Shown one piece after another: positions 43,251 to 52,616 of a stretch of DNA of 64,000 nucleotides; position 1 is the first letter of the stretch; each line of letters opens with the position of its first letter. Below the pieces are notes generated by a model. That model was not told the DNA's origin and ran no database searches. It worked only from the letters and a program-made list of their open reading frames with translations. Both the position numbers and the translations under genes were made by a program. Location: positions 646,583 to 710,582 of the forward strand of contig NZ_GG700733.1 in assembly GCF_000160835.1 (NCBI RefSeq), written 5' to 3'. This DNA comes from Limosilactobacillus antri DSM 16041. GTDB lineage: Bacteria; Bacillota; Bacilli; Lactobacillales; Lactobacillaceae.

Positions 43251-43835
43251 TTTTGGTAGGAGGTCGAGTGTTTAATGTAAGTAGTCAATAACAGTATGTC
43301 TAGGCACGGTCGAATGATCCTCCTATACTTAAAATATAAAATTCAGTACAGGGGGAGTTCCTTTATGGAAGAAAAACACGATATTGTAGCGCTAGCCTTC
43401 AAAACTAAAAGTAAGTTGCCTTGCAAGCCTAACTTTTCGCCACGATCGGCTGTTAAAATGTAAAGTGCAAACATTAAATTAACAATTTTTAGAGATAGGA
43501 TTACGTCACCACAGGGCCTGCTAGGTAACGCCATTAAAAATACTTTAAAACTTCGGAAAAGAGTATATCGAACGTACAAATCCCACTAAGTAATAGCTTA
43601 TTAGAAGGAGACTCAGTTGACGGAAAGTGTGAGATAAGGCTCACTGATGAATTGAGATAGGTGTACTATATATTAATATTAAGTTGGAATTACAGATGAG
43701 CTAAAGTGAGGGGTTAGACTAGGAATATTTCAGTTTTAAGGACAGGACACTATCAATAAAGTTAATCTAAAGACTTGATACAGAAATTTGAGAAGAAGCG
43801 ATGGCCTTATTTTATAACATGGGGAGGAAAACACA
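43251..43835 (+). other. Long leader region before the AbiK-like gene
   Basis: 585 nt with no long gene. It has a possible 32-codon ORF (43365-43463, GGGGGAG before ATG) and a hairpin GTGAG-ATAAGG-CTCAC at 43630-43645. The -10-like TATACT (43324) and the A/T run after it suggest a promoter near 43300-43345. A structured RNA could be encoded here, as for some defence reverse transcriptases, but AbiK itself is not known to need one. Confidence 0.35.
43365..43463 (+). CDS. Possible 32-aa peptide upstream of abiK
   Basis: ATG 43365 follows GGGGGAG with 7-nt spacing and the frame runs 32 codons to TAA 43463. The product is basic at its end (KTKSKLPCKPNF, SPRSAVKM). No homology recognised; it may be a chance ORF. 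Confidence 0.25.
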   Translation: MEEKHDIVALAFKTKSKLPCKPNFSPRSAVKM

Positions 43836-45773
43836 TTGGTTCAACAAGAGCAATTTTATAAAAAAATATTCAGCTGGAAGTATTTAATAATTAATGGCTA
43901 TTTTGATTTTCAAAATAAAAGTGTTTATGGGATAGAAAAAGCATCTAATTTTTATGGTAAGGACGATGTAATTGACCCCGAGTCATTTAATTTAAATATA
44001 TTAAATGATGAAACAATATATGACTTAGTAAAATCTGAGGAATATATTACCTATAAAAGCCCCTATGAAGACGGAAAGGTGATAACTGAGATAAAAGGTG
44101 ATAATTATAGAAGTGACAAAAAAGCTGTTCGTACTAACGCTTCTTCAACGACACCTATAGTATTTACAATTCCTAAAAGTGATAATGTGAGAAGAAAACT
44201 GAAATTTCCGAATCTTTATTCTTATCTGACGGTTGTTTCAGTATTAATTAATAATAGAGAAAGCATTATTTCAAAATTAATTGGGGATATTAATAGTACG
44301 TCGCGCTTTTTTAATGTTAATCCTTATACATACAGGAAGACAAAGCTAATAAAAGAAAATCTATTAAATGGGTATACAAAATTTTATAAGGCAGATTTTT
44401 CGAGTTTTTATCATACTATTTATACACATTCAATAGCCTGGATCATTAATTCAAAAAATATTACTAAAAGATACCATCATCAAACACTATTAGGTAACCT
44501 TTTAGACAAAGTTATTGAACTAGAGCAGAATGATGAAACCCATGGTGTCCCTACTGGTAGCCTTGTCACAAGAATAATAATGGAATATTGTATGGCCTAT
44601 ATTGATGAGGAACTACGAAGAGAGTTAGGGAAAATGGAGAATCATAAAATTAGCTTTCATAGATATGTTGATGATTTTACCTTTGGTTATAACTATGATG
44701 AAGATCTTGTTACAATTAGAAAAGCGTTACAAATTATAGCAGATAAGTATGAGCTAAATATTAACGTCGATAAGACTAGTAATATATCCTATGTTGATAC
44801 TAACCAAGACTCTTTACTTTTAAACTATTTTGATAGATTTGAGAAAGAAGAAGCACTATCTATAAATCAACTTCAAACAATTCTTATAGACTATTTAAAG
44901 TTAGCTAATCGTGAAGAAAAGCAAAACATTAAAGGAACGGGTAAACTAGTATTTACAGGAATCAATTTTTTTATTAATGATTTATTTAGAAGTAAGAAAG
45001 AGAAGATGCTGAAAAATACACTTCATGCATTAACATTAAGGGGTGAAGAAAACGAAGCATCTATTCTAGATATACTGTTCGAGTGGGTCTTACTTGATTC
45101 GAGAAGAGGTATCTATTTGATAAGGCTAATTGATAGGCTAGTATCTATCGAAAAAAAAGTTAATACTTCGGTTGTTAAGAGATATTTATTCATCAAACTT
45201 AATCAAAAAGATTTTTTTAATAAAGTGCTTCAGTCTATAAAGTTCGATATTCAAAATAATTATAATCAAGAGGCATATATTAAGTTATTATTACTTAAAA
45301 GGGTTGGAATACATTTACCAAATAAGTATATCTGCTTATTATTAAGTGAAGAAAAGAATAGCGATTACATAAGCATTGATGATTTTACCGCATTACTATT
45401 GCTGTCTAATTATTTAGACCATCTAACCAGCAATTCCCAAAATATAGAAATGACGTTACAAGCTTTGCAAAATTTTTTAGATGTAGAACTTGGCCCAGGC
45501 TTATTTACTAATAATCACTGGTTAGTCAGATATTATGTTTTATCTCTATATAAATACAATATGGACTTTCAGCAGTCTGTAGATTCATTTTATGAGAAGC
45601 ATACAAATTATAATAAGGTTATGAACTATTCTATTTGTAATGAAATGTCTAACCCTGAAGACATTAGCAGTGGAGATAAAAAAGGCCAAATAGTAGATAA
45701 TTTCTTTTATAAACTTATTAAACAAGAAGTGAAATTTAATTACTCATATATGTATAGAAGTAATGATATTTAA
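43836..45773 (+). CDS. abiK: AbiK-like abortive-infection reverse transcriptase
   Basis: A 645-aa phage-defence polymerase. The reverse transcriptase domain covers about 105-330: VFTIPKSDNVRRKLKFPNLY, then KADFSSFYHTIYTHSIAW (first catalytic Asp), then NDETHGVPTGSLVTRIIMEY, then FHRYVDDFTFGYNYDED with the YVDD box near residue 277. These phrases closely match lactococcal AbiK as I remember it (THGIPTGNL, NFYHTLYTHSIPW). The C-terminal half is all helical, as in AbiK, where it forms a repeat scaffold. AbiK makes DNA without a template, starting from the protein itself, and stops infected cells. TTG 43836 follows GGGGAGG. Average base composition is A/T-rich against its downstream neighbours, a sign of transfer. 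Confidence 0.88.
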   Translation: MVQQEQFYKKIFSWKYLIINGYFDFQNKSVYGIEKASNFYGKDDVIDPESFNLNILNDETIYDLVKSEEYITYKSPYEDGKVITEIKGDNYRSDKKAVRTNASSTTPIVFTIPKSDNVRRKLKFPNLYSYLTVVSVLINNRESIISKLIGDINSTSRFFNVNPYTYRKTKLIKENLLNGYTKFYKADFSSFYHTIYTHSIAWIINSKNITKRYHHQTLLGNLLDKVIELEQNDETHGVPTGSLVTRIIMEYCMAYIDEELRRELGKMENHKISFHRYVDDFTFGYNYDEDLVTIRKALQIIADKYELNINVDKTSNISYVDTNQDSLLLNYFDRFEKEEALSINQLQTILIDYLKLANREEKQNIKGTGKLVFTGINFFINDLFRSKKEKMLKNTLHALTLRGEENEASILDILFEWVLLDSRRGIYLIRLIDRLVSIEKKVNTSVVKRYLFIKLNQKDFFNKVLQSIKFDIQNNYNQEAYIKLLLLKRVGIHLPNKYICLLLSEEKNSDYISIDDFTALLLLSNYLDHLTSNSQNIEMTLQALQNFLDVELGPGLFTNNHWLVRYYVLSLYKYNMDFQQSVDSFYEKHTNYNKVMNYSICNEMSNPEDISSGDKKGQIVDNFFYKLIKQEVKFNYSYMYRSNDI

Positions 45774-45925
45774 TGTCGGTAGTTAAAGCGTACCAATACC
45801 CCCAGAGTCGATTTCCAACTATTGGGGGTACATATCGCGCTCTTCACCTTTTGAAAGGCGAGCCAACTGAAAATCGAATGCCAGAAGACCGTACTGTTTT
45901 TCATAACAAGGTCGCTAACCTGTAA
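45773..45925 (+). CDS. Small ORF overlapping the abiK stop
   Basis: A 50-codon frame whose ATG shares a base with the abiK stop (TAATG). The product starts SVVKAYQYPQSRFPTIGGTY and ends RMPEDRTVFHNKVANL. Its G/C content is higher than in abiK, so it may be the 3' remnant of an older chromosomal gene cut by insertion of the defence gene. A hairpin TACCCCCA/TGGGGGTA at 45796-45831 lies within it. Confidence 0.35.
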   Translation: MSVVKAYQYPQSRFPTIGGTYRALHLLKGEPTENRMPEDRTVFHNKVANL

Positions 45926-46031
45926 TCCGTCCTCTTATTCGCGTGGAACCATTACTTTTGAACTGGTGGAACTCTGTCTTTAACCAGAGTAAAAGTGCTA
46001 AACTAATAATAAAAATTTGGGAGGCCCAATT

Positions 46032-46583
46032 ATGCCCAAAGCATTATTAATTATTGACTACACTAATGACTTCGTTGCCGATAATGGTGCGCTGACCGTT
46101 GGCAAACCTGCCCAGCAGCTTGATTCCTATCTTGCGGACCTGGCGGAGCACTTCTATAACAATGGTGACTATGTTATCTTTCCTATCGATGCTCATCACC
46201 TGCACGACCCCTTTCACCCGGAATCTAAGCTCTTTCCGCCACATAATATTGTTGAAACGCCGGGACGTACGCTCTACGGCAAAGTTGGTGAATGGTTCCA
46301 GGACCATCAGGACAGCGAACGGGTCTACCAGTTTGCTAAAAATCGCTACTCATCTTTTCAAAACACCAACCTGGATAATTACCTGCGTGAGCGCCGGATT
46401 ACCAACCTGTGGATTAGCGGCGTCTGCACCGACATCTGCGTCCTCCATACGGCCATTGGTGCCTACAATCTTGACTATCAGCTGACGATTCCGAAGCGCG
46501 GCGTTGCTACTTTCACGCCACACGGTGATGAGTGGGCCTTTGACCACTTCAAGGGCAGCCTCGGCGCCACCATTGTTGAATAG
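46032..46583 (+). CDS. Isochorismatase-family cysteine hydrolase (nicotinamidase-like)
   Basis: A 183-aa hydrolase. It starts KALLIIDYTNDFVADNGAL with the catalytic Asp near residue 9, has FPIDAHHLHDPFHPESKLFPPHN with metal-binding His/Asp residues, a Lys in FAKNRYSSFQNTNLDNYL, and the nucleophile Cys in WISGVCTDICVLHTAIGAYNL. Members convert nicotinamide to nicotinate or cleave similar amides. ATG 46032 follows GGGAGGCCCAATT. It has its own terminator and ordinary host-like base use, so it is probably a chromosomal gene that borders the defence island. Confidence 0.88.
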   Translation: MPKALLIIDYTNDFVADNGALTVGKPAQQLDSYLADLAEHFYNNGDYVIFPIDAHHLHDPFHPESKLFPPHNIVETPGRTLYGKVGEWFQDHQDSERVYQFAKNRYSSFQNTNLDNYLRERRITNLWISGVCTDICVLHTAIGAYNLDYQLTIPKRGVATFTPHGDEWAFDHFKGSLGATIVE

Positions 46584-46616
46584 AAGGGAAAATAGTAAAA
46601 GTTAAGATGCGAAAAT

Positions 46617-46661
46617 ACGGACATTGATTTTGAAATTTTAGAAATCAATGTCCGTGTTTTT
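46617..46661 (+). terminator. Rho-independent terminator
   Basis: ACGGACATTGATTT (46617-46630) pairs with AAATCAATGTCCGT (46642-46655), 14 perfect pairs, followed by GTTTTT. It ends the hydrolase gene. Confidence 0.9.
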
Positions 46662-46729
46662 CCTATGCTAATTAAAATAACACCCAGCCAAAAGTAGCAG
46701 GATTTCTGGACCGCAATAGTATAAAGATA

Positions 46730-47467
46730 ATGGATAGTAATCAAAAAGTTAAACTTCAAGGATATCAACATAACATCAGCAGGCTTCAATTGTTTTACCA
46801 CAGTGATTTTTACCAAGATTTGAAAAAGCAATTTCCTAATTACGTGAATAAGGTAGAGGAAGCGCTATATCAAGATAGTGATTTAGGTGATCGGACTTTG
46901 TATTCTGCATTGAGTATCAAGTATGGATTACCCATCGCTAAGAAGGGTAGTGGATATTGCTTGGTTGATACTATCGGGAAAAACAAAATTCGTTTAGGTG
47001 CAGACATTATTTGTGGTAGGAAATGCTTGAAAAAATATTATCCTGCCTTTGAGGATTGGATAAGGGCATATGAACTGGTTCGGAGCAAAGTATCTTTACA
47101 TTTCCTATGGCCCAGACATAAACTACCCACGATTAACACTCTCCGGCATTCGGTGTATGGGGATAGAATTGATTTAACGTTATTCGACTTAAAAGAGTAC
47201 TTTGCTGGCGAAAAAACATTGCTATCTCCAGCGTATGAAAAAGAGCTGACTGGCCTATGGTTATCGCAATTTCAGCATAGTTTTCCGGCATTTATCGATC
47301 GCTTTCAGCTTAATTGTTTTGTCGATGAAGAATATAACGTTTTAGACATTACCAGCAAGCAAACGAAAATCATTGAAAGAATTCCTGATAGGAAAACGCT
47401 AGCGGCTTCGGTACCAGTCTATATGGATTCATTGATGTCTCTAATTCGACGGGGATATTTTAATTAA
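46730..47467 (+). CDS. Uncharacterised protein near CRISPR array 1
   Basis: A 245-aa soluble protein without a signal peptide. Segments include HNISRLQLFYHSDFYQDLKKQFP, DRTLYSALSIKYGLPIAKKGSGYCLVD, LHFLWPRHKLPTINTLRHSVYGDRIDLTLFDLKEY and AASVPVYMDSLMSLIRRGYF. The cysteines CLVD and CGRKCLKKYY do not form an obvious metal site. No family recognised. No strong ribosome site precedes ATG 46730, so the true start may be later (e.g. around the LQLFYHS segment). Confidence 0.6.
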   Translation: MDSNQKVKLQGYQHNISRLQLFYHSDFYQDLKKQFPNYVNKVEEALYQDSDLGDRTLYSALSIKYGLPIAKKGSGYCLVDTIGKNKIRLGADIICGRKCLKKYYPAFEDWIRAYELVRSKVSLHFLWPRHKLPTINTLRHSVYGDRIDLTLFDLKEYFAGEKTLLSPAYEKELTGLWLSQFQHSFPAFIDRFQLNCFVDEEYNVLDITSKQTKIIERIPDRKTLAASVPVYMDSLMSLIRRGYFN

Positions 47468-47670
47468 GAGGAAATCCCAAAGGGCACTTGAGTGATAACT
47501 TAGTTCGAATTAGTGTGCAGTGGTTTAAATATCTTTCACATTTAATTACAAAAATGGGCGAAATAAAACTTCATAGAAATTAATCAAGAAGCGGTATGCT
47601 AGATCAGCAAACTAAATAAAGATTGAGGTATACTTAGATCAAAAGCTTGATTTGTTAGGGATCTTTTAGT
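47468..47670 (+). promoter_or_regulatory. Leader of CRISPR array 1
   Basis: A 203-nt A/T-rich gap with no gene. The last 14 nt, AGGGATCTTTTAGT (47657-47670), are identical to the 14 nt directly before array 2 (57459-57472). Shared sequence touching the first repeat is the mark of a leader where Cas1-Cas2 insert new spacers. I cannot place a promoter with confidence. Confidence 0.65.
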
Positions 47671-48064
47671 GTATTCCCCATGTGTATGGGGGTGATCCTT
47701 TATCGGCCCCCGGGCCACCATCGCCACCAGTGTATTCCCCATGTGTATGGGGGTGATCCTGGCTTCTAGTTCATTTTGTGAGAACTTCATCGGTATTCCC
47801 CATGTGTATAGGGGTGATCCTATGTAACTAGTCTTGCCCTTGCTTTAATTCTTCGTATTCCCCATGTATGTGGGGGTGATCCTTTACCAACTGCTGGTTG
47901 GTCACCCCGCTTGATGTATTCCCCATGTATGTGGGGGTGATCCCGAACCTTCACCACAAGGGAAAGGCCATCCCCAGTATTCCCCATGTGTATGGGGGTG
48001 ATCCCTTCAAAGAGCTTCTTTTAGACGGCAAAGTCGTGTATTCCCCATGCACATGGGGGTATCA
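47671..48064 (+). CRISPR. CRISPR array 1, type I-E, 7 repeats and 6 spacers
   Basis: Repeats of 28 nt start at 47671, 47732, 47793, 47855, 47916, 47977 and 48038 with spacers of 33 nt (34 once). They begin GTATTCCCCAT and end GGGGGTGATCC. Two core versions occur: TGTGTATG (repeats 1, 2 and 6, and 3 with one change) and TGTATGTG (4, 5). The last repeat has core GCACATG and loses the TGATCC end, marking the old, trailer side. The array is therefore read left to right, from the leader towards cas3. None of the spacers matched this window by eye. Confidence 0.97.
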
Positions 48065-48095
48065 AATAATAAAACTTCTAGTGCCTGCCTTCACA

Positions 48096-48124
48096 TTGCA
48101 TTTAGGTTTGGTCCTTGCTAAAAT
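48096..48124 (+). promoter_or_regulatory. Promoter of the cas operon
   Basis: TTGCAT (48096-48101), a 17-bp spacer, then TAAAAT (48119-48124), 34 nt before the cas3 start. It lies directly after the degenerate last repeat of array 1, so the cas genes need not depend on array transcription. Confidence 0.7.
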
Positions 48125-48157
48125 TACTGTGAAACGTTTTCATGGGGGAGTTATAAA

Positions 48158-50887
48158 ATGGGCAAGCTGTCAAAACAGGCACTTTCATTATGGGCAAAGA
48201 AGGAAAATCGGGAGGGCCAGGAACTCTGGCTGCCACTAGTTGCGCACTTGGTTGATACTAAAAATGTTATCAACTGGTTATACACCCATTGGTTAAATGA
48301 CAGCCAACGACAGGTTTTACAGCAAGATCTGACGACGTCTGAAATTGAACAACTGGTTAACTTTGTCGGTTATTTTCATGATATTGGCAAGGCCACGCCG
48401 GCTTTTCAAACTAAGCCTTCCTATAATCGTGATTATGAACTGGACGATCAGCTGATAGAGCAGCTCCTGCGAAGCGGTTTTGAAAAACTTGCGGAATATG
48501 AACCGGCCTTCAGAAGTAAATCCCCTCACGCATTAGCTGGCGAGACCATCTTAGAAACATCAGGACTGAACACATCTGTCGGTGCAATTATTGGCGCCCA
48601 TCACGGTAAACCTGTTGGTGAGTACTTTGATTCGATGAGTGACCAGCTTGCCCCGTACACCGCTAACTATCTTCAATCCGATAGAAATGAAGACTTGCAG
48701 TCTGAATGGCTACAAACGCAGCATGAATTGATAGACTATGGCCTGTCACTAACCGGCTTTGCCAGCTTAGAAGAAGTTCCGGAAATTACTCAGTCCCAGG
48801 CAGTTTTGTTAACGGGACTCCTGATTATGGCCGACTGGATGGCCTCTAGTGAATTTTTGGGTACTGATCAGAGCCAAGTAATGTTCCCACTGATTCGCCT
48901 TGACCAAGACTTCATCGATTTAGAGATGGAGCAGCGCTTTGAACAAGCAATTACAACTTGGGATATTAGCGGCCATTGGACACCGCAAATGATTCCTGAT
49001 GTTGATCAGCAATACAATAAGCGTTGGCACTTCAGCCCGCGGCCAGTTCAACACCTGATGTCAGAAGTAATTGGTCAAATTGCCGACCCGGGGATCATTA
49101 TTGTCGAGGCGCCGATGGGAATTGGCAAAACGGAAATTGCCCTAACGGCTGCCGAACAGCTTGCTTTTATAACCGGATCTGCCGGCCTGTTTATGGGCTT
49201 GCCAACCCAGGCAACGAGTAACGCGATGTTCAGTCGGGTTGACAAATGGGTTGACGAACTAGCTAAGGAAGAGAACGTTAGCCTGCCCATCCGCTTAATG
49301 CACGGGAAGGCCCAGTTTAATCATGAAATGCAGAGTCTCCCTAACGCCCAAAATATCGACAGCCAAAGCTCAGTGGTGGTTAACGGTTGGTTTTCTGGCA
49401 AGAAATCAATGTTAGCTGATTTTTCAATTGGAACGATTGACCACCTGCTATTGATGAGTTTAAAGCAAAAGCACCTCTTTCTCCGGCACCTGGGCCTCAG
49501 CGGTAAAATTATCATTATTGATGAAATTCACGCCTACGATACATATATGTCTTCCTACTTAATGCGGGCCTTACAGTGGCTAGGGGTTTATCACATTCCG
49601 GTAATTGCCTTATCCGCAACCCTACCGAAGGAAAAACGAATTGAGTTAGTAGAAGCCTATTACCGAGGTAAATATGGCCATCAACTTGGACAATCCGATA
49701 ATGCCTGGCAGGATAGTCAAGCTTATCCTCTACTGACTTACCTCGACGGACCGGAAGTAAAGCAATTCGATCAGTTCCCGAAGTCTACTAAATCCCAGGA
49801 GGTTAAGGTAGTCCGCCTAGATTGTGATGATCAGCAGCTAGTAGATCAGGTTGTTAACAGCATTAAGAATGGTGGCGTTGCGGGGGTAATCGTCAACACC
49901 GTGAAACGAGCTCAGGAGCTTTCCCGCCTGTTGCCAGCTGACTTACCACAAATTGTCTTGCATTCTGCTTTCCTGGCACCGGACCGGACCAAGCTCGAAG
50001 AACGGCTTCAAGCTGAGATCGGCAAGGGCGTTGAGAGGCCAGAAAAGTTGGTTGTAATTGGGACCCAAGTACTAGAGCAATCGTTAGATATTGATTTTGA
50101 CGTGCTGTTTACCGATATTGCGCCGGTTGATTTGATTCTCCAACGGATGGGGCGATTGCACCGCCATGACATTCAGCGGCCGGCCAGCCTTGCAACGCCA
50201 ACTACCTATGTATTGGGAATTAATGCCTTTGGTGACTACGGCGATGCTAACGAAGCGATTTACGAAAAATACTGGCTGATGAAGACCGATTACTTTCTTC
50301 CGGAAGTTGTTAAATTACCAGCTGATATTTCCCCGTTAGTTCAGGCGGTTTATGACCCCGCAACGGACGAAGAAGTTTCTGGGATTGAAGAAGCGCGGGC
50401 ACAAGCGGAACAGAATAAAAAAATTGCCCAAAGGAAAGCGAAAGTTTACCAAATCGCTCCTCCTAAAGCCCATGAGAATCTCTATGGATGGCTCGACCGT
50501 GAGCAGCAAGGGATAGCAAACGATGATGCAGCAGCAGAAGCAGCCGTTCGTGATATTAAAGAAACACTTGAAGTAGTGATGATTAAGCATACGTCGGTCG
50601 GTGATTTTCTGGTCGATGGGAGAAGTATGGACGATGTTGATGAAAGTGAGATTGCACAGCAAGTAATCCGTTTGCCTAACCGGATAACACCGGATATTAC
50701 GAAGGCGATTAACGAATTGGAACGGCGGACGGAGAAGTATTATCACAGCTGGCAAGACAGCCGGTGGTTAAAGGGGATGCTTGCTTTGCCGTTAGATGAA
50801 CACTTATCTACTGAATTGCTGGGATGGCAGCTTAACTATTCGTCCAAATTGGGCCTGCAGTATGAAAAGGAAGAAGAAAATGAATAA
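48158..50887 (+). CDS. cas3: CRISPR-associated helicase-nuclease Cas3 (type I-E)
   Basis: A 909-aa effector that is recruited by Cascade and degrades the target strand. The N-terminal HD nuclease has VGYFHDIGKATPAFQ near residue 70 and GAIIGAHHGKP near 143. The SF2 helicase has Walker A EAPMGIGKTEIALTAA near 318, motif II IIIDEIHAYDTYM near 450, ALSATLP, and QVLEQSLDIDFD with QRMGRLHRH. All metal and ATP residues are present. It starts after GGGGGAGTTATAAA, and its last codons overlap cse1. Confidence 0.96.
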   Translation: MGKLSKQALSLWAKKENREGQELWLPLVAHLVDTKNVINWLYTHWLNDSQRQVLQQDLTTSEIEQLVNFVGYFHDIGKATPAFQTKPSYNRDYELDDQLIEQLLRSGFEKLAEYEPAFRSKSPHALAGETILETSGLNTSVGAIIGAHHGKPVGEYFDSMSDQLAPYTANYLQSDRNEDLQSEWLQTQHELIDYGLSLTGFASLEEVPEITQSQAVLLTGLLIMADWMASSEFLGTDQSQVMFPLIRLDQDFIDLEMEQRFEQAITTWDISGHWTPQMIPDVDQQYNKRWHFSPRPVQHLMSEVIGQIADPGIIIVEAPMGIGKTEIALTAAEQLAFITGSAGLFMGLPTQATSNAMFSRVDKWVDELAKEENVSLPIRLMHGKAQFNHEMQSLPNAQNIDSQSSVVVNGWFSGKKSMLADFSIGTIDHLLLMSLKQKHLFLRHLGLSGKIIIIDEIHAYDTYMSSYLMRALQWLGVYHIPVIALSATLPKEKRIELVEAYYRGKYGHQLGQSDNAWQDSQAYPLLTYLDGPEVKQFDQFPKSTKSQEVKVVRLDCDDQQLVDQVVNSIKNGGVAGVIVNTVKRAQELSRLLPADLPQIVLHSAFLAPDRTKLEERLQAEIGKGVERPEKLVVIGTQVLEQSLDIDFDVLFTDIAPVDLILQRMGRLHRHDIQRPASLATPTTYVLGINAFGDYGDANEAIYEKYWLMKTDYFLPEVVKLPADISPLVQAVYDPATDEEVSGIEEARAQAEQNKKIAQRKAKVYQIAPPKAHENLYGWLDREQQGIANDDAAAEAAVRDIKETLEVVMIKHTSVGDFLVDGRSMDDVDESEIAQQVIRLPNRITPDITKAINELERRTEKYYHSWQDSRWLKGMLALPLDEHLSTELLGWQLNYSSKLGLQYEKEEENE

Positions 50888-52616
50888 AAGTTTCAATTTA
50901 GTGACCGAGCCCTGGATCAAGGTAGTTGACGAAGATAACCGGGAACGGACCGTATCACTAGAACAACTATTTACAAACGCTGTCCACTATCGGCAACTTG
51001 CTGGTGAGATGAAATCACAGGACCTGGCGCTTTTGCGTTTCTTGCTTGCAATCCTGACTACGGTGTACTCGCGCTACACTGCAGATGGTGAGCCATATGA
51101 GTGGCTGAAAATTGATGGGCAAACGATGCAACCGGTGCCTTTTGAAGGGAAAACTTTTGAGGATGACGATGAAGATGGTTTGCGGCAAACTTGGAAAGAC
51201 CTGTACCATGCACAGCATTTTACAGAGATTGTGACCCGCTACCTGCAAAAGTACGCTGACCGCTTTGACCTTTTGGACGCAGATCATCCTTTTTACCAGG
51301 CTACGCGGGCCCAGTACGATTCACTAGTGCCGAAAAATAAAGTCGTTGCCAAGGGGAAGGGAACCGTGGCGGTTAAGCAGATCAACCGGACGATTTCAGA
51401 AAGTAATAACAAGCCGGATATTTTCTCGCCTAATACATCACCGCATAAAAATGACCTTTCGCTCGCATCGTTAGCCCGCTGGCTGATTACCTACCAAAAC
51501 TTTACGGCGGTCACTGATAAGACCAAGGTCGTTGCTAAGGAAAAATTTCCTGTTTCACCTGGCTGGCTGTACGGCCTTAATCCAGTTTTTGCGACTGGGA
51601 GCAACCTTTTTGAAACGCTGATGCTGAACTTAGTATTGATTCCTCAGGGTGTTAACTCAGAGACTGAAAGCATGGATCAGCACCCAGCCTGGGAAGTCCC
51701 AATCGAAGAGTACATTCAAGCTCGACTAACAGGAATCGTACCGGGAAACCTGGCTGAACTTTACACACTTTGGTCACGGGTGATCCATATTGAGTGGGAT
51801 AATGGACGACCGTTGATTTTTAGTGCAGGGTTGCCAAAGCTCAATAATCACGAAGCCTTTTTGGAACCGATGACTACGTGGAAATTTAATAAGAAGGACA
51901 ATGAGTGGCAACCAAATTTACGCTGGCTGAATTCACTGGGCAAGGCGATGTGGCGTAATTTTGGTCAGTATATTAGTGTTCAGCAGGACGATACTCAAAA
52001 GGATAGTCAGCGCGAACCGGGAATAGTCACCTGGCTCCACATGCTACGAAGTACAAAAATGCTTCCTGCTGATTTGGCCCTGCACCTCACCACAGTGGGC
52101 CTGATTAACGATGGTAACGCAACGTCGCAATCACCCGCCGCGGAATTTGCTGACGAAATGCAAATTAATGCTGATGTCTTATTTGATCCCAACCCGCTTA
52201 AGCGCCTTCAGTGGCCAAAGCTTATTGAGAACACTGTTGAGATGACTGAAAAAGTTGGTGCGCTTGTCTGGTATTTTGCAAATCACATTATGGAGCTTCG
52301 TGGTGTAAAAGATGACGGTGCGTTTGCCAATCGAGTATCCGCGCGTTTTTACGAACGTCTAAACCAGCCCTTCCGAGAATGGCTGGCTGGTTTGACCAAT
52401 AATGACGAACGTGATGAGAAAGTTAACCTTTGGAAACAGACAGCTAAGCAGATCGCCGTGCAAACGGCTGACGAATTATTGAACTCAGCAACTCCGCAGG
52501 ATATTCGGGGAAGGGTCAAAAATGCTGATGGTGACCAGCACAATATCTTTACCTATTACCGGATCTTTAGAGCTTCTGTCAACAAGGTGCTGGGAATTAA
52601 AGGAGGAAAGAGCTAA
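50880..52616 (+). CDS. casA: Cascade large subunit Cse1/Cas8e
   Basis: A 578-aa subunit that recognises the PAM and recruits Cas3. It starts SFNLVTEPWIKVVDEDNRERTVSLEQLF, the common opening of Cse1, and has the C-terminal helical bundle NRVSARFYERLNQPFREWLAGL. ATG 50880 overlaps the cas3 stop by 8 nt and has the site GGAAGAAGAAA; a longer in-frame reading to 50796 lies within cas3. It overlaps cse2 by 1 nt. Confidence 0.95.
   Translation: MNKSFNLVTEPWIKVVDEDNRERTVSLEQLFTNAVHYRQLAGEMKSQDLALLRFLLAILTTVYSRYTADGEPYEWLKIDGQTMQPVPFEGKTFEDDDEDGLRQTWKDLYHAQHFTEIVTRYLQKYADRFDLLDADHPFYQATRAQYDSLVPKNKVVAKGKGTVAVKQINRTISESNNKPDIFSPNTSPHKNDLSLASLARWLITYQNFTAVTDKTKVVAKEKFPVSPGWLYGLNPVFATGSNLFETLMLNLVLIPQGVNSETESMDQHPAWEVPIEEYIQARLTGIVPGNLAELYTLWSRVIHIEWDNGRPLIFSAGLPKLNNHEAFLEPMTTWKFNKKDNEWQPNLRWLNSLGKAMWRNFGQYISVQQDDTQKDSQREPGIVTWLHMLRSTKMLPADLALHLTTVGLINDGNATSQSPAAEFADEMQINADVLFDPNPLKRLQWPKLIENTVEMTEKVGALVWYFANHIMELRGVKDDGAFANRVSARFYERLNQPFREWLAGLTNNDERDEKVNLWKQTAKQIAVQTADELLNSATPQDIRGRVKNADGDQHNIFTYYRIFRASVNKVLGIKGGKS

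Noticed and set aside
42976..43579. Short minus-strand ORFs in the gap before abiK
   Set aside because: No ribosome sites, low-complexity products, and one crosses the likely leader region.
43836..45773. Retron or CRISPR-associated (RT-Cas1) reverse transcriptase
   Set aside because: No Cas1 fusion, no retron-type msr/msd repeats seen, and the motifs and helical C-terminus match AbiK far better.
45796..45831. TACCCCCA/TGGGGGTA hairpin as an isolated CRISPR repeat
   Set aside because: Length, spacing and flanking bases differ from the array repeats; no second copy near.
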